Source: Nesterenkonia cremea
GTDB lineage: Bacteria; Actinomycetota; Actinomycetes; Actinomycetales; Micrococcaceae
Direction: 5' to 3'
Length of the DNA: 64,000 nucleotides
Assembly (NCBI RefSeq): GCF_014642675.1
Contig: NZ_BMIS01000002.1
Coordinates: 186,001 to 250,000, forward strand
The position numbers and the translations under genes are program-made. The notes under the pieces were generated by a model. That model was given only the letters and a program-made list of their open reading frames with translations. It did no database searches and was not told the DNA's origin. Shown one piece after another: positions 43,672 through 52,140 of this stretch (position 1 is its first letter; every line of letters begins with the position of its first letter).

Positions 43672-45761
43672 CGGCGGGCGGCCTCGGCCGCCGCCTCCCG
43701 CTGGGGGATCTCCAGCTGCTCGTAGAGGGCATCGATCACCCCGATGTCCTCGGTCACCTGCTCCAGCTCCTCACGCAGCCCCTGTTCCGAGGGCTTGAGT
43801 GTGCGGCGGTACACCGCTGCGGCGGCATGGCCGGCGCGGCTCTGCTTGAAGCTCTGCAGGCTCCGGCGCACCCGGGAGGCCAGCTGCTGTGTGGCTGAGG
43901 GCCGGGCGCCTGCGGTTGCGTCCGCCTTCCCCTCCCCCTCGAAGGGTTCCCTGGCCGGTGGCTGCCAGCTCTGCCCGTGGGGGAGCAGGTAGATCCGCTC
44001 GCGCTCCAGCCGTGCAGTCAGCTCCTGGGGGCGCAACTCTTGGGGGCTCGGCGCGGCGCTGTCCTCCCTGTCCGCGATCCACCAGGCGGTCAGCCCCAGC
44101 TCCAGGTCGGAGACCTCCGAGGCTCCCCGGATATGCCGGTGCACCAGGTGGTCCGTCTCCTCGGCGCTGCCCGGGACCGCCGCAGTGACAGCGGCGGACT
44201 GGTAGCGGAAGGCGGCCAGATGATCTGCCGCGTAGTGGGTGGGGTAGCGGTGCTCCGGGCTGACCGGCAGCAGGATGTCTGCTGCGCTGGGATCCAGTTG
44301 AGCCCAGGTGGTCAGGGTGAGCTGTGCGGCGTCGGGAAGCTCTTGGGCCTCCATGGCCGTGCGCAGCTCCTCGGTGATCTCCTCGGTCACCGCGATGACA
44401 CGTTCCGTGGGCACCGAGACCTCGACGCCGGTCCGGCGCGCGGCCCCAGCCAGCAGATCGGCTCCGTGGTGGTGCAGGAAGACCTCACGGATTCCGGTGG
44501 ACTGCACAGCGCGCAGCTCCTCCAGGTCCAGGTCCTCCAGGCGCTGCCGCACGTCCTCGGCGGAGCGGGCCGTATGCACCTGCGGGTACCGGGTCTCCAC
44601 GCCGCGGCTGTAGGTGGAGAGCACCATGGTCCCGGAGGCCTGCAGCTCCAGGACCCGGTTGGCGAACATGGTCATGGAATCGGTCACCGAGTTGAAGTTC
44701 ACCGCCACATCGGTGATGCGCTGCAGCTGCATGAGCTCGTCGTGGCCCATGGACTCGGTGCGGTGCGGCCAGTACTCAAACGGCACCAGCTGATTGGGCG
44801 TGGGCAGGCGGGTCACCGGGTTCTTCGCGCCCCACCAGCGGTCCACCAGGGCGAAGGGCCGTCCGGCCGAGAGCACGCCGTCCAGAATCCAACGGGCGTA
44901 GCGGGCCCGCTGCGGATACTTCCGGCCCATCCAGGAGCCGGCGAAGAAGATCAGGTCCTGCGGGGCCGTGGGATGGGCGGGCCGGCCTACGTCCTCACCG
45001 TGCCCCGGCCGCGGACGGCGTGAGCCCAGTGGGGTGTGCAGCTGCGGATTCACCGCGAAGGGCAGCACGGAGATGCTGCGGGCCTGCGGGCAGTCTTGGG
45101 CGTAGCGGGGGAGCATCTCCTCCGCCGTGGTGGCGATGTGCTCACAGGCCTGGGCCACATCGAGGAACTCCTGATAGTCCGGCGGGTCCTCCTTGCCGTA
45201 GAACAGCGTGGGGACGCCGTGGTCCCGGTAGGCGGGCAGAATCTCCTCGATGAGCATCCGGCGTCGGGCCGGGGCCTCCTCGGCGGTGACGTCCCAGGAG
45301 TGTCCGTCGTGGCCGCGCCAGGTGGCGGCCACCAGCAGCAGGTCCAGCTCTCCCAGATGCTCCCGCCAGTTCGAGCCGGTGATGGGGGTCAGCGGGGCCA
45401 GGCCGGTGAAGGTGTCGTAGAGGAAGCGGTCACAGATGATGCCGATCCGCAGGTCCAGGGCGGGCCGGGAGATGCCGTCCTCCGGGCTGGGCAGCTCCTC
45501 GGCGGCGCTCAGCGCCTGGGCGATCAGGCTCTGGGGCCGTGCCGCGGCCAGAGCGGCCGTGCTGTGCTCCTGTTCGGGGCGGGGGTCCTCGGCCCGAGCG
45601 GCGAGATCGGCGGCGCGGCGCTCATGGGCCTGACGCAGCGGCTGCCAGCGCTCGGGGAAGCGGGTGGTCTCCCGCAGCTGCGCCGCAGCGGCTCGGTGAG
45701 CCTCGGCGGCCTCGCTCAGGCGCTGGCAGTAGGTCTCCGCGGCATGGTCCTGTGAATGCAC
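43641..45761 (-). CDS. Large CgeB-like glycosyltransferase
   Basis: A 706-residue protein. Residues 1-60 form a charged Ala/Glu/Arg-rich coiled coil. A GT-B-like region follows, with LRIGIICDRFLYDTF, LLVAATWRGHDG, VPTLFYGKEDPPDYQEFLD, and the C-terminal CgeB/Glyco_trans_1_2-type stretch in which FANRVLELQASGTMVLSTYS replaces the nucleotide-sugar site. The last 150 residues include another coiled coil near the C-terminus. The family is named for the spore protein CgeB, but most members decorate surface polysaccharides. The precise sugar is unknown. Its stop lies inside the convergent GT2 gene. Confidence 0.7.
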   Translation of the reverse strand: MHSQDHAAETYCQRLSEAAEAHRAAAAQLRETTRFPERWQPLRQAHERRAADLAARAEDPRPEQEHSTAALAAARPQSLIAQALSAAEELPSPEDGISRPALDLRIGIICDRFLYDTFTGLAPLTPITGSNWREHLGELDLLLVAATWRGHDGHSWDVTAEEAPARRRMLIEEILPAYRDHGVPTLFYGKEDPPDYQEFLDVAQACEHIATTAEEMLPRYAQDCPQARSISVLPFAVNPQLHTPLGSRRPRPGHGEDVGRPAHPTAPQDLIFFAGSWMGRKYPQRARYARWILDGVLSAGRPFALVDRWWGAKNPVTRLPTPNQLVPFEYWPHRTESMGHDELMQLQRITDVAVNFNSVTDSMTMFANRVLELQASGTMVLSTYSRGVETRYPQVHTARSAEDVRQRLEDLDLEELRAVQSTGIREVFLHHHGADLLAGAARRTGVEVSVPTERVIAVTEEITEELRTAMEAQELPDAAQLTLTTWAQLDPSAADILLPVSPEHRYPTHYAADHLAAFRYQSAAVTAAVPGSAEETDHLVHRHIRGASEVSDLELGLTAWWIADREDSAAPSPQELRPQELTARLERERIYLLPHGQSWQPPAREPFEGEGKADATAGARPSATQQLASRVRRSLQSFKQSRAGHAAAAVYRRTLKPSEQGLREELEQVTEDIGVIDALYEQLEIPQREAAAEAARRQLAERRYSS

Positions 45762-45793
45762 GTACCGACTCTAACGGCTCCCGCGCGCCGGAT

Positions 45794-45824
45794 TTGGCAT
45801 AGCCGTGCAGGCTGGGGCTAAGAT
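45794..45824 (+). promoter_or_regulatory. Promoter of tRNA-Gly
   Basis: TTGGCA at 45794-45799 and TAAGAT at 45819-45824 are 19 bases apart, slightly long. The tRNA starts 48 bases further on. Confidence 0.5.
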
Positions 45825-45872
45825 GTGTGAAGCGCTCACAGCGCAGCGCCGGACCGCCAGGACCGGCAGAGC

Positions 45873-45943
45873 GGGGATGTAGCTTAATGGTAAAGCTTCG
45901 GTCTTCCAAACCGACGACGCGGGTTCGATTCCCGTCATCCCCT
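45873..45943 (+). tRNA. tRNA-Gly (anticodon TCC)
   Basis: GGGGATG (45873-45879) pairs with CATCCCC (45936-45942), discriminator T. The anticodon stem TCGGT/ACCGA frames CTTCCAA, giving TCC for GGA. The T arm GGTTCGATTCCC is standard. Only CC follows, so the CCA end is incomplete. A protein start codon lies three bases after the discriminator. Confidence 0.95.
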
Positions 45944-45946
45944 CCG

Positions 45947-47077
45947 ATGGAGAAGCCCAGGGTCTACTTCGTGGTCCAACCGACCGTAGCCCACTACCGT
46001 GAGCCTCTGCTCCGGAACCTGCTGAAGTCCACCCGAGTCGCCTATGACCTGGTCGGACGCTTCAAGAACTCAGAGGGCGCCGCGGCTGACCGCATCCAAC
46101 CGGCCTCCGAGGATGTCCTGAACCACGTCACCCCCATGACTTTGCGCACCGCCGGACCCATGTGGTGGGAGGACGGTCAGGTCCGCGATGTCTTCGTCGG
46201 CGGCCATGACGCCTATGTCCTGGCCGGACGCATCTACACCGTCTCCGCCTGGGCCGCCCTGGTGGCCGGCAGGCTGCGCCGCCGTCGGGTCATCTTCTGG
46301 GGCCACGGCTGGAAGCGTCCGGAGAGCGGCGCCAAGCGTCGGCTGCGCCTGGCCTTCTACGCCCTGGCCGACGGCCTGCTGGTCTACGGCGACCGGGCCA
46401 AGGAGCTCGGCATCTCCTACGGCGTGCCCGCCGAGAAGATCAAAGTCGTCTACAACAGCATCTACCCCGAGGCACTGACCGGACGGACCCGCCTTCAGGA
46501 GAGCTCCGCCGAGCAGACCCCCGACGCCGAGCGCCCCACCATCATCTACAGCTCCCGGCTCACCGCACGCCACCGGCTGGACACCCTCGCCGAGGCGCTG
46601 CATGCGTTCCCGCAGGACCGGCCGCGTCCGCGCGTGGTCGTGGTCGGGGACGGCGCCGAGCGCCCGCGGCTGGAGGAGAAGTTCGCGGCCCTGGGCGTGG
46701 AGGCAGAGTTCCTGGGCGCGGTCTACGACTATGAGCGGCTCAAGGCGCTCTACGCCCGGGCCGATGTGGCCGTGTCCATCGGCGGGGCCGGGCTGAACGT
46801 CACCCAGGCGCTGAGCTTCGGGGTGCCCGTGGTGGCCGAGGACGGACACCCGGATTCCAGCCCCGAGATCGAGGCCGTGATCGAGGGGGAGACCGGCCGG
46901 TATTACGCCACCGGCAGTGCGGAGGCCCTGCAACAGGTGCTCACCGAGGTGCTGGCGGACCCGGAGCAGCTGTGCCGGCTCGGCGAGCAGGGCCTGGCCG
47001 TGGTGCGGGACCGCTACACCGCGGAGAAGCACGCGGAGGCCATCGACCAGGCTCTGCTGGAGCTGTTGGAGAGCTGA
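45947..47077 (+). CDS. Glycosyltransferase (GT4-like) read from a tRNA-Gly junction
   Basis: A 376-residue GT-B glycosyltransferase. The N-terminal half has VYFVVQPTVAHYREPLLRNLL, VIFWGHGWKRPESG and LLVYGDRAKELG. The C-terminal half has IIYSSRLTARHRLDTLAEAL, VVVVGDGAERPRLEEKF and the GGAGLNVTQALSFGVPVVAED donor loop. The start ATG is 3 bases after the tRNA-Gly discriminator. There is no ribosome site and no room for a separate promoter, so it is probably transcribed with the tRNA. Longer in-frame starts would run through the tRNA. It probably belongs with the surface-glycan genes. Confidence 0.85.
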   Translation: MEKPRVYFVVQPTVAHYREPLLRNLLKSTRVAYDLVGRFKNSEGAAADRIQPASEDVLNHVTPMTLRTAGPMWWEDGQVRDVFVGGHDAYVLAGRIYTVSAWAALVAGRLRRRRVIFWGHGWKRPESGAKRRLRLAFYALADGLLVYGDRAKELGISYGVPAEKIKVVYNSIYPEALTGRTRLQESSAEQTPDAERPTIIYSSRLTARHRLDTLAEALHAFPQDRPRPRVVVVGDGAERPRLEEKFAALGVEAEFLGAVYDYERLKALYARADVAVSIGGAGLNVTQALSFGVPVVAEDGHPDSSPEIEAVIEGETGRYYATGSAEALQQVLTEVLADPEQLCRLGEQGLAVVRDRYTAEKHAEAIDQALLELLES

Positions 47078-47083
47078 GCCCGC

Positions 47084-47608
47084 TCAGCGGGGGCGGAGGA
47101 TCATATTGGTCATCCGCGCCGTGGAGAGGCGGCGGCCGGCGTCGTCGCGCATCACGATCTCATGGCTGGTCATCTGCTTGCCCAGGTTCAGCGGCGTGCA
47201 GGTGGCGGTGACCGTACCCTCGCTGATCGAGCGGTGGTGGGTGGCGCTGAGCTCGGTGCCCACCGTCGGATGCACCTCGCCGAGGTTCTGATAGACGTGC
47301 AGCAGCGCGGCCACTGAGCCCAGGGACTCGGCCAGGACGAAGTGCGCACCCCCGTGGAGGATGCCCACATTCTGTTCATTGCCGGCCACCGGCATCGTGG
47401 CCACCATCTTCTCTGCAGACATCTCCACCATCCGGATGCCCAGCTTGCGGTTCAGCGGGGCCACGCCGTGGGGCCCCAGCAGGTGATGGAACTCCTCAGG
47501 GACGCCGCTCTCCTCGAGCAGGGCAGACCGGTCCTCATCGCTGGGGAAGGGCGTGGGCGCCGCGGCGGTCATCGTCTCGGAGGTGATCTCGGGTGCGGAA
47601 TCGCTCAT
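47084..47608 (-). CDS. PaaI-type hotdog thioesterase
   Basis: A 174-residue single-domain hotdog protein of the PaaI/YdiI group, which hydrolyses acyl-CoA thioesters. The family motif is GILHGGAHFVLAESLGSVAA, where a conserved acidic residue acts in catalysis, and a later GTELSATHHRSISEG strand is typical. The substrate is unknown. The ATG at 47608 is preferred over an upstream ATG because TAGAGT lies exactly 7 bases before it. It is divergent from polA with 29 bases between start codons. Confidence 0.83.
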   Translation of the reverse strand: MSDSAPEITSETMTAAAPTPFPSDEDRSALLEESGVPEEFHHLLGPHGVAPLNRKLGIRMVEMSAEKMVATMPVAGNEQNVGILHGGAHFVLAESLGSVAALLHVYQNLGEVHPTVGTELSATHHRSISEGTVTATCTPLNLGKQMTSHEIVMRDDAGRRLSTARMTNMILRPR

Positions 47609-47615
47609 AGGGGCC

Positions 47616-47621
47616 ACTCTA
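47616..47621 (-). promoter_or_regulatory. -10 box of leaderless thioesterase gene
   Basis: TAGAGT on the minus strand ends 7 bases before the ATG at 47608. It is four bases from the polA -10 box. Confidence 0.55.
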
Positions 47622-47625
47622 TCGA

Positions 47626-47631
47626 TAGGCT
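47626..47631 (+). promoter_or_regulatory. -10 box of leaderless polA
   Basis: TAGGCT ends 6 bases before the GTG at 47638. The centre between both -10 boxes is the palindrome CTATCGATAG. Confidence 0.6.
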
Positions 47632-47637
47632 TGGACT

Positions 47638-50496
47638 GTGAATCCGAGTCCTGTGAACCCCGCGAGTGAGTCCCCTGAGAAGCTTCTGGTGGTCGATGGC
47701 CACTCCATGGCCTTCCGAGCCTTCTATGCGCTGCCCCCGGAGGCCTTCATCACCGACTCCGGGCAGTACACCAATGCGGTGCACGGCTTCACCAATATGC
47801 TGCTGAAGCTCATCCGCGAGGAGCGGCCCACCCATGTGGCCCTGGCCTTCGACCTGGACACCCCTACCTTCCGTCACCAGTCCTACGACGAGTACAAGGG
47901 CGGACGGGATAAGACCCCGGAGGAGTTCCGCGGCCAGATCGACCTGATCAAGCAGGTGGCCGAGGCGCTGCGCATCCCCGCGGTGACCCTCGAGGGCTAT
48001 GAGGCCGATGACATCGTGGCCACCTACGTCACCCAGGCTGAGGCCGCCGGCTGGGAGACTCTCATCGTCTCCGGCGACCGCGACGCCCTGCAGCTGGTCA
48101 CCGAGAACACCCACCTGGACTACCCGACGTCCGGGGTCTCCAAATCGGTGCGCCTGGACCCGGCCGGTGTGGAGGCCAAATACCTGGTGCCCCCGCAGCG
48201 CTACCGCGATCTGGCCGCACTGGTGGGCGAGAGCGCGGACAACCTGCCCGGTGTGCCCAAAGTGGGCCCCAAGACTGCGGCCAAGTGGATCGGCGAGTAC
48301 GGCTGCGCCGAGGAGATCATCGCAAACGCAGCGAACATCAAGGGCAAGGTGGGGGAGAACCTGCGCGCTGCCCTGGACGACGTCCGGCGCAACCTGGAGC
48401 TCAACCAGCTCATCTGTGACCTCGACCTGCCCGTGGCGCTGGAGGACTGCCTGCTGACCCCGCCGGACCGCGAGGTGGTGGAGCCGCTCTTCGACTCTCT
48501 GCAGTTCAACCAGATCCGCGACCGGCTCTTCGAGGTATTCGCCAGCCGCTTCCCGGAGGCCGACCTCTCCGCCGAGCCCACTGAGGCCCTGCCCGAGGTC
48601 CGTGTGGCATCCTCGGCCGCCGAGCTGAGCGCCTTCCTGCAGGATCACGACGAGGCGCCGCTGGCGCTGACCCTCTGTCTGGACCGCTCCGGAGAGACCC
48701 ACTCCACCAAGGCCAGGCGCGATGAGGCCGCCCGGGTGGCCGAGGCGCTGGCCGTGGTCCTGGTCCCTGCCTCCCAGCAGTCCGAGGGAGCAGAGGAGCC
48801 GGAGACGGTGCCCGCGCTCGCCATCGCGCTGACCTCCGCCGATGAGGAGTTGGAGGGTGCTCTGGTCCAGTGGCTGGGCGCTGCGGGGAAGCCCAAGCTG
48901 CTCCATGACGTCAAGGATGCCGGCAAGCGGCTGGCCTGGCGCGGTCTGCCGCTGCGAGGGGCCGTGGAGGACACGCTGATCTCCGGCTACCTGGTCCAGC
49001 CCGACAGGCGGAACTTCGCCTTCGAGGACCTGGTCACCCAGCATCTGAGCGGCTCGGTGGAGCCTGGCGACTACATCGGTGGCGAGGAGTTTAAGGACGC
49101 CGGTGAGGAACCCGTTCAGGGTTCGCTCTTCGACGAGTCCGAGGAGCCGGTCCCGGGCGTCACCGAGGAGGACCTGGCCCGGGCCGGGGTACGCGGCATG
49201 CTGCTGCACAGCCTCTCCTCCCGCCTGCATGCCGAGCTGGTGGATCGCAAGGTCGAGCAGCTCTTCTACGAGATGGAGATCCCGCTGGCGGAGATTCTGC
49301 TGCAGATGGAACTCACCGGCATCGCGGTCAGCACCGAGAAGCTGCAGGAGCTCGACGCCGACTTCGCCCAGAGCATCGAGGCCTCGGCCCAGGCGGCCTA
49401 TGACGTGGTGGGCCACGAGGTGAAGCTCGGCTCGCCCAAGCAGCTGCAGACGGTTCTCTTCGAGGAGCTGCAGCTGCCCACCGCCGGGGTGAAGAAGAAC
49501 AAGACCGGCTACTCCACCGATGTGGAGACCCTGCAGGACCTCCTGACCAAGACCAGCCCGGAGACCCCCGGCAACCAGTTCCTGGTCAATCTGATGGCCC
49601 ACCGAGACTCCACCAAGCTGCGCCAGACCGTCACCGGGCTCATCGAGTCCGTGCAGGGCGGGCGCATCCACACCACCTACGCCCAGACGGTGGCCGCCAC
49701 CGGACGGCTCTCCTCGCTGCACCCGAATCTGCAGAACATCCCGGTGCGCACTGCGGCCGGCCGGCTGATCCGCGACGCCTTCGTGGTCGGGGAGGGCTAT
49801 GAGAGCCTGCTGACCGCGGACTACTCGCAGATCGAGATGCGCATCATGGCTCACCTCTCCGGGGACGAGGCGCTGATCGAAGCCTTCAAGGCCGGCGAGG
49901 ACCTGCACAACTTCGTGGGCGCACGGGTCTTCGGCGTGGGCACCGATGAGGTCAGCGCCGAGCAGCGCTCCAAGGTCAAGGCCATGAGCTACGGCCTGGC
50001 CTACGGGCTCTCCAGCTTCGGACTGTCCAAACAGCTGGGCATCGGTGTGGACGAGGCCCGGGACCTGATGAACGAGTACTTCGAGCGCTTCGGCTCCGTG
50101 CGCGACTACCTGCGCGAAGTGGTCACCCAGGCCAAGAAGGACGGCTTCACCTCCACCATCTACGGCCGCCGCCGCTACCTGCCGGATCTGACCAGCGACA
50201 ACCGTCAGCTGCGCCAGATGGCCGAGCGGGCCGCGCTCAACGCGCCCATCCAGGGCTCGGCGGCCGACATCATCAAGCGCGCCATGATCGATGTCGACGC
50301 CGCGCTGACTGAGCGGCAGCTGAAGTCCCGGATGCTGCTGCAGGTTCACGATGAGCTCATCTTCGACGTCGCCCCCGGGGAGCGCGAGACCCTGGAGGCG
50401 CTGGTCCTGGAGAAGATGGGAGCCGCCGCGGACCTCTCGGTGCCGCTGGAGGTCCACGTCGGCGTCGGCTCCAGCTGGCATGAGGCGGCCCACTGA
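47638..50496 (+). CDS. polA: DNA polymerase I
   Basis: Repair and Okazaki-fragment processing polymerase. The 952-residue protein has an intact N-terminal 5'-3' exonuclease (VVDGHSMAFRAFYALP, EGYEADDIVATY, SGDRDALQLV). A middle domain (about 320-500) has lost the acidic exonuclease residues, and a family A polymerase follows. Motif A is TADYSQIEMRIMAHLSGDE near 727, the O-helix is RSKVKAMSYGLAYGLSSFG, and motif C is LLQVHDELIFD near 902. It probably lacks proofreading, as in many actinobacteria. The GTG start is set by the -10 box. Its stop overlaps the Eis-like start by one base. Confidence 0.96.
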   Translation: MNPSPVNPASESPEKLLVVDGHSMAFRAFYALPPEAFITDSGQYTNAVHGFTNMLLKLIREERPTHVALAFDLDTPTFRHQSYDEYKGGRDKTPEEFRGQIDLIKQVAEALRIPAVTLEGYEADDIVATYVTQAEAAGWETLIVSGDRDALQLVTENTHLDYPTSGVSKSVRLDPAGVEAKYLVPPQRYRDLAALVGESADNLPGVPKVGPKTAAKWIGEYGCAEEIIANAANIKGKVGENLRAALDDVRRNLELNQLICDLDLPVALEDCLLTPPDREVVEPLFDSLQFNQIRDRLFEVFASRFPEADLSAEPTEALPEVRVASSAAELSAFLQDHDEAPLALTLCLDRSGETHSTKARRDEAARVAEALAVVLVPASQQSEGAEEPETVPALAIALTSADEELEGALVQWLGAAGKPKLLHDVKDAGKRLAWRGLPLRGAVEDTLISGYLVQPDRRNFAFEDLVTQHLSGSVEPGDYIGGEEFKDAGEEPVQGSLFDESEEPVPGVTEEDLARAGVRGMLLHSLSSRLHAELVDRKVEQLFYEMEIPLAEILLQMELTGIAVSTEKLQELDADFAQSIEASAQAAYDVVGHEVKLGSPKQLQTVLFEELQLPTAGVKKNKTGYSTDVETLQDLLTKTSPETPGNQFLVNLMAHRDSTKLRQTVTGLIESVQGGRIHTTYAQTVAATGRLSSLHPNLQNIPVRTAAGRLIRDAFVVGEGYESLLTADYSQIEMRIMAHLSGDEALIEAFKAGEDLHNFVGARVFGVGTDEVSAEQRSKVKAMSYGLAYGLSSFGLSKQLGIGVDEARDLMNEYFERFGSVRDYLREVVTQAKKDGFTSTIYGRRRYLPDLTSDNRQLRQMAERAALNAPIQGSAADIIKRAMIDVDAALTERQLKSRMLLQVHDELIFDVAPGERETLEALVLEKMGAAADLSVPLEVHVGVGSSWHEAAH

Positions 50497-51872
50497 TGAC
50501 TGCCCAGCCTCCGCAGGTGACCCCGCTGGCCGAAGGGCTGAGGGTGCGCACCTTCGCCGCCGCGCTGAACGAGGACGGAACTCCCGACGCCGACGGCGCG
50601 GCCTTCACCCGCACGGTGGAGCACGGCTTCTACGAGCCCTGGCAGAGCGACGAGCAGCTCAGCCGCTGGCTGCCCACCTTCGTGGAGGACGGCCAGCAGC
50701 TCACCGGAGTCTATGTGGACCCCGGCCTCGCCTCCCTGGAGCCCTGGGGAGAGGCCTTTGAGACCTATGGCTTCGGCCCGGAGCATCCGGTGGGGACCTT
50801 CGTCGACTATGACAAGACGCTCAACGCTGGGGGAGCGGAGCCCGTGCCGGCCCGGCTCATCACCGGGGTCACGGTGAACCCGGGATTCCGGCGTCGCGGG
50901 ATCCTCAAGCACATGATGACCTCCCGGCTGGCGGCCGCCGTGCAGGAGGGTGCGGCGGTGGCTGCGCTGACCGCCTCCGAAGGTGGGATCTACGGGCGCT
51001 TCGGCTTCGCCCCGGCCACCCGAGAGCAGGAGGTCGCCTTCAACGTGACCGAGGCCGGGGAGGGCTTTGCGCTGCGCGGGCCCTCCACCGGACGGGTGCT
51101 GCCGGTGGATCCCAGCACGCTGGAGGAGCTGCTGAAGGAGACCTTCGTGCAGTTCCACGCCCGCACCCGCGGCTCGGTGGGCCGCTCGCCCGCCTACTGG
51201 AAGGCCGGGACCGCCCGCTGGGAGCCGGGGAACATCACCAGCTGGAACAGGAGGCTGCGGGCAGTGGTCCACGTGACCGAGGAGGGCGAGGTCGGCGGCT
51301 ATGCCGTCTTCACCCATGAGGGCTGGGACTCCGATCCGCACACTCTGCGGGTCCACGACATGATCGCAGCGGACGCCGTCTCCCGCAGGGAGCTGATCCG
51401 TCATCTGGCTCAGATGGATCTGATCCAGCGGATCGTGATGAAGCAGGCGCCGGTTCAGGACACGTTCTCCCAGATGCTGGTCAATCCGAGGGCCGCCGCG
51501 GTGAAGTCTGTGCACGACCACCTCTGGGTCCGCGTGCTGGACCCGGTGGCCGCGCTGGAGGGGCGGGCCTGGGGCGCCGACGGCGACTTCACCCTCACGC
51601 TGACCGACCCGCTGGGGATCAGCTCCGGGACCTATGCGCTGCGGATCCGCGGCGGTTCGGCCGAGGTGGCCTCCGTCTCGGCGGAGGATGCGGAGCCGGC
51701 TCAGCATGTCACCATGGAGGCGGAGACGCTCGGAGCCCTCTATCTGGGTGATGTCTCCGTGCTGACCCTGCGCGATGCCGGCCGGGTGAGCGCCCTGGGT
51801 GAGGTGGCCTGGGAGCAGCTGGCCGCTGTGGTCGATCTGCCCGGAGCTCCGTACTGCGCCACGCACTTCTGA
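50496..51872 (+). CDS. Eis-like GNAT acetyltransferase
   Basis: A 458-residue protein with the tripartite Eis architecture: an N-terminal GNAT domain with the acetyl-CoA loop VTVNPGFRRRGILKHMM, a second degenerate GNAT domain containing EGGIYGRFGFAPATREQEV, and a C-terminal sterol-carrier-like domain ending in the free carboxylate APYCATHF. In Mycobacterium tuberculosis Eis acetylates aminoglycosides and host proteins and uses its C-terminal carboxylate as base. Many actinobacterial relatives have no known target. The ATG overlaps the polA stop (TGATG), so expression is coupled to polA. Confidence 0.85.
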   Translation: MTAQPPQVTPLAEGLRVRTFAAALNEDGTPDADGAAFTRTVEHGFYEPWQSDEQLSRWLPTFVEDGQQLTGVYVDPGLASLEPWGEAFETYGFGPEHPVGTFVDYDKTLNAGGAEPVPARLITGVTVNPGFRRRGILKHMMTSRLAAAVQEGAAVAALTASEGGIYGRFGFAPATREQEVAFNVTEAGEGFALRGPSTGRVLPVDPSTLEELLKETFVQFHARTRGSVGRSPAYWKAGTARWEPGNITSWNRRLRAVVHVTEEGEVGGYAVFTHEGWDSDPHTLRVHDMIAADAVSRRELIRHLAQMDLIQRIVMKQAPVQDTFSQMLVNPRAAAVKSVHDHLWVRVLDPVAALEGRAWGADGDFTLTLTDPLGISSGTYALRIRGGSAEVASVSAEDAEPAQHVTMEAETLGALYLGDVSVLTLRDAGRVSALGEVAWEQLAAVVDLPGAPYCATHF

Positions 51873-51925
51873 GCGGAAGCTCTGAGAGGGGGCCCGGAGG
51901 CGCTGAATCGGCTCTGTCACAGCGG

Positions 51926-51955
51926 TTGAACCGGATTGGCCGGTCAGTATAGACT
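51926..51955 (+). promoter_or_regulatory. Promoter of rpsA
   Basis: TTGAAC at 51926-51931 is followed by TATAGACT at 51948-51955. The spacing is 16 bases to TATAGA or 18 to TAGACT. It is one of the best promoters in the window, as expected for a ribosomal protein, and lies about 185 bases before the ATG. Confidence 0.7.
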
Positions 51956-51984
51956 GGCCTGGCGCGTTCTGCGCACAGAGTCGA

Positions 51985-52103
51985 TTCCAGACTGTTTGAC
52001 TCCAGGCTGAACGGATCCAAATGGTTCCAAGCTGTCTGACTGTCCATCGCTCAGTGCGTGACCTGATGCTCTCTTCTCTGTGTGCCTCAGGACCGTGCAC
52101 TGA
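51985..52103 (+). promoter_or_regulatory. Structured rpsA leader with a direct repeat
   Basis: A 17-base element, TTCCAGACTGTTTGACT (51985-52001), recurs as TTCCAAGCTGTCTGACT (52025-52041), 14 of 17 identical and 40 bases apart. Downstream, TCAGTGC (52051) pairs with GCACTGA (52097) and CCTGA (52062) with TCAGG (52087), making a two-part stem. It lies between the promoter and the ATG and may mediate autogenous control by S1, which is known in E. coli. That role is inference. Confidence 0.45.
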
Positions 52104-52140
52104 CCAACACGCTAACAATCCATATCGGAGCCCCTACTAC

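Noticed and set aside
52021..52140. 40-codon N-terminal extension of S1
   Set aside because: The region holds leader RNA repeats and structure, and the encoded peptide is not like S1. The ATG at 52141 starts the conserved protein.
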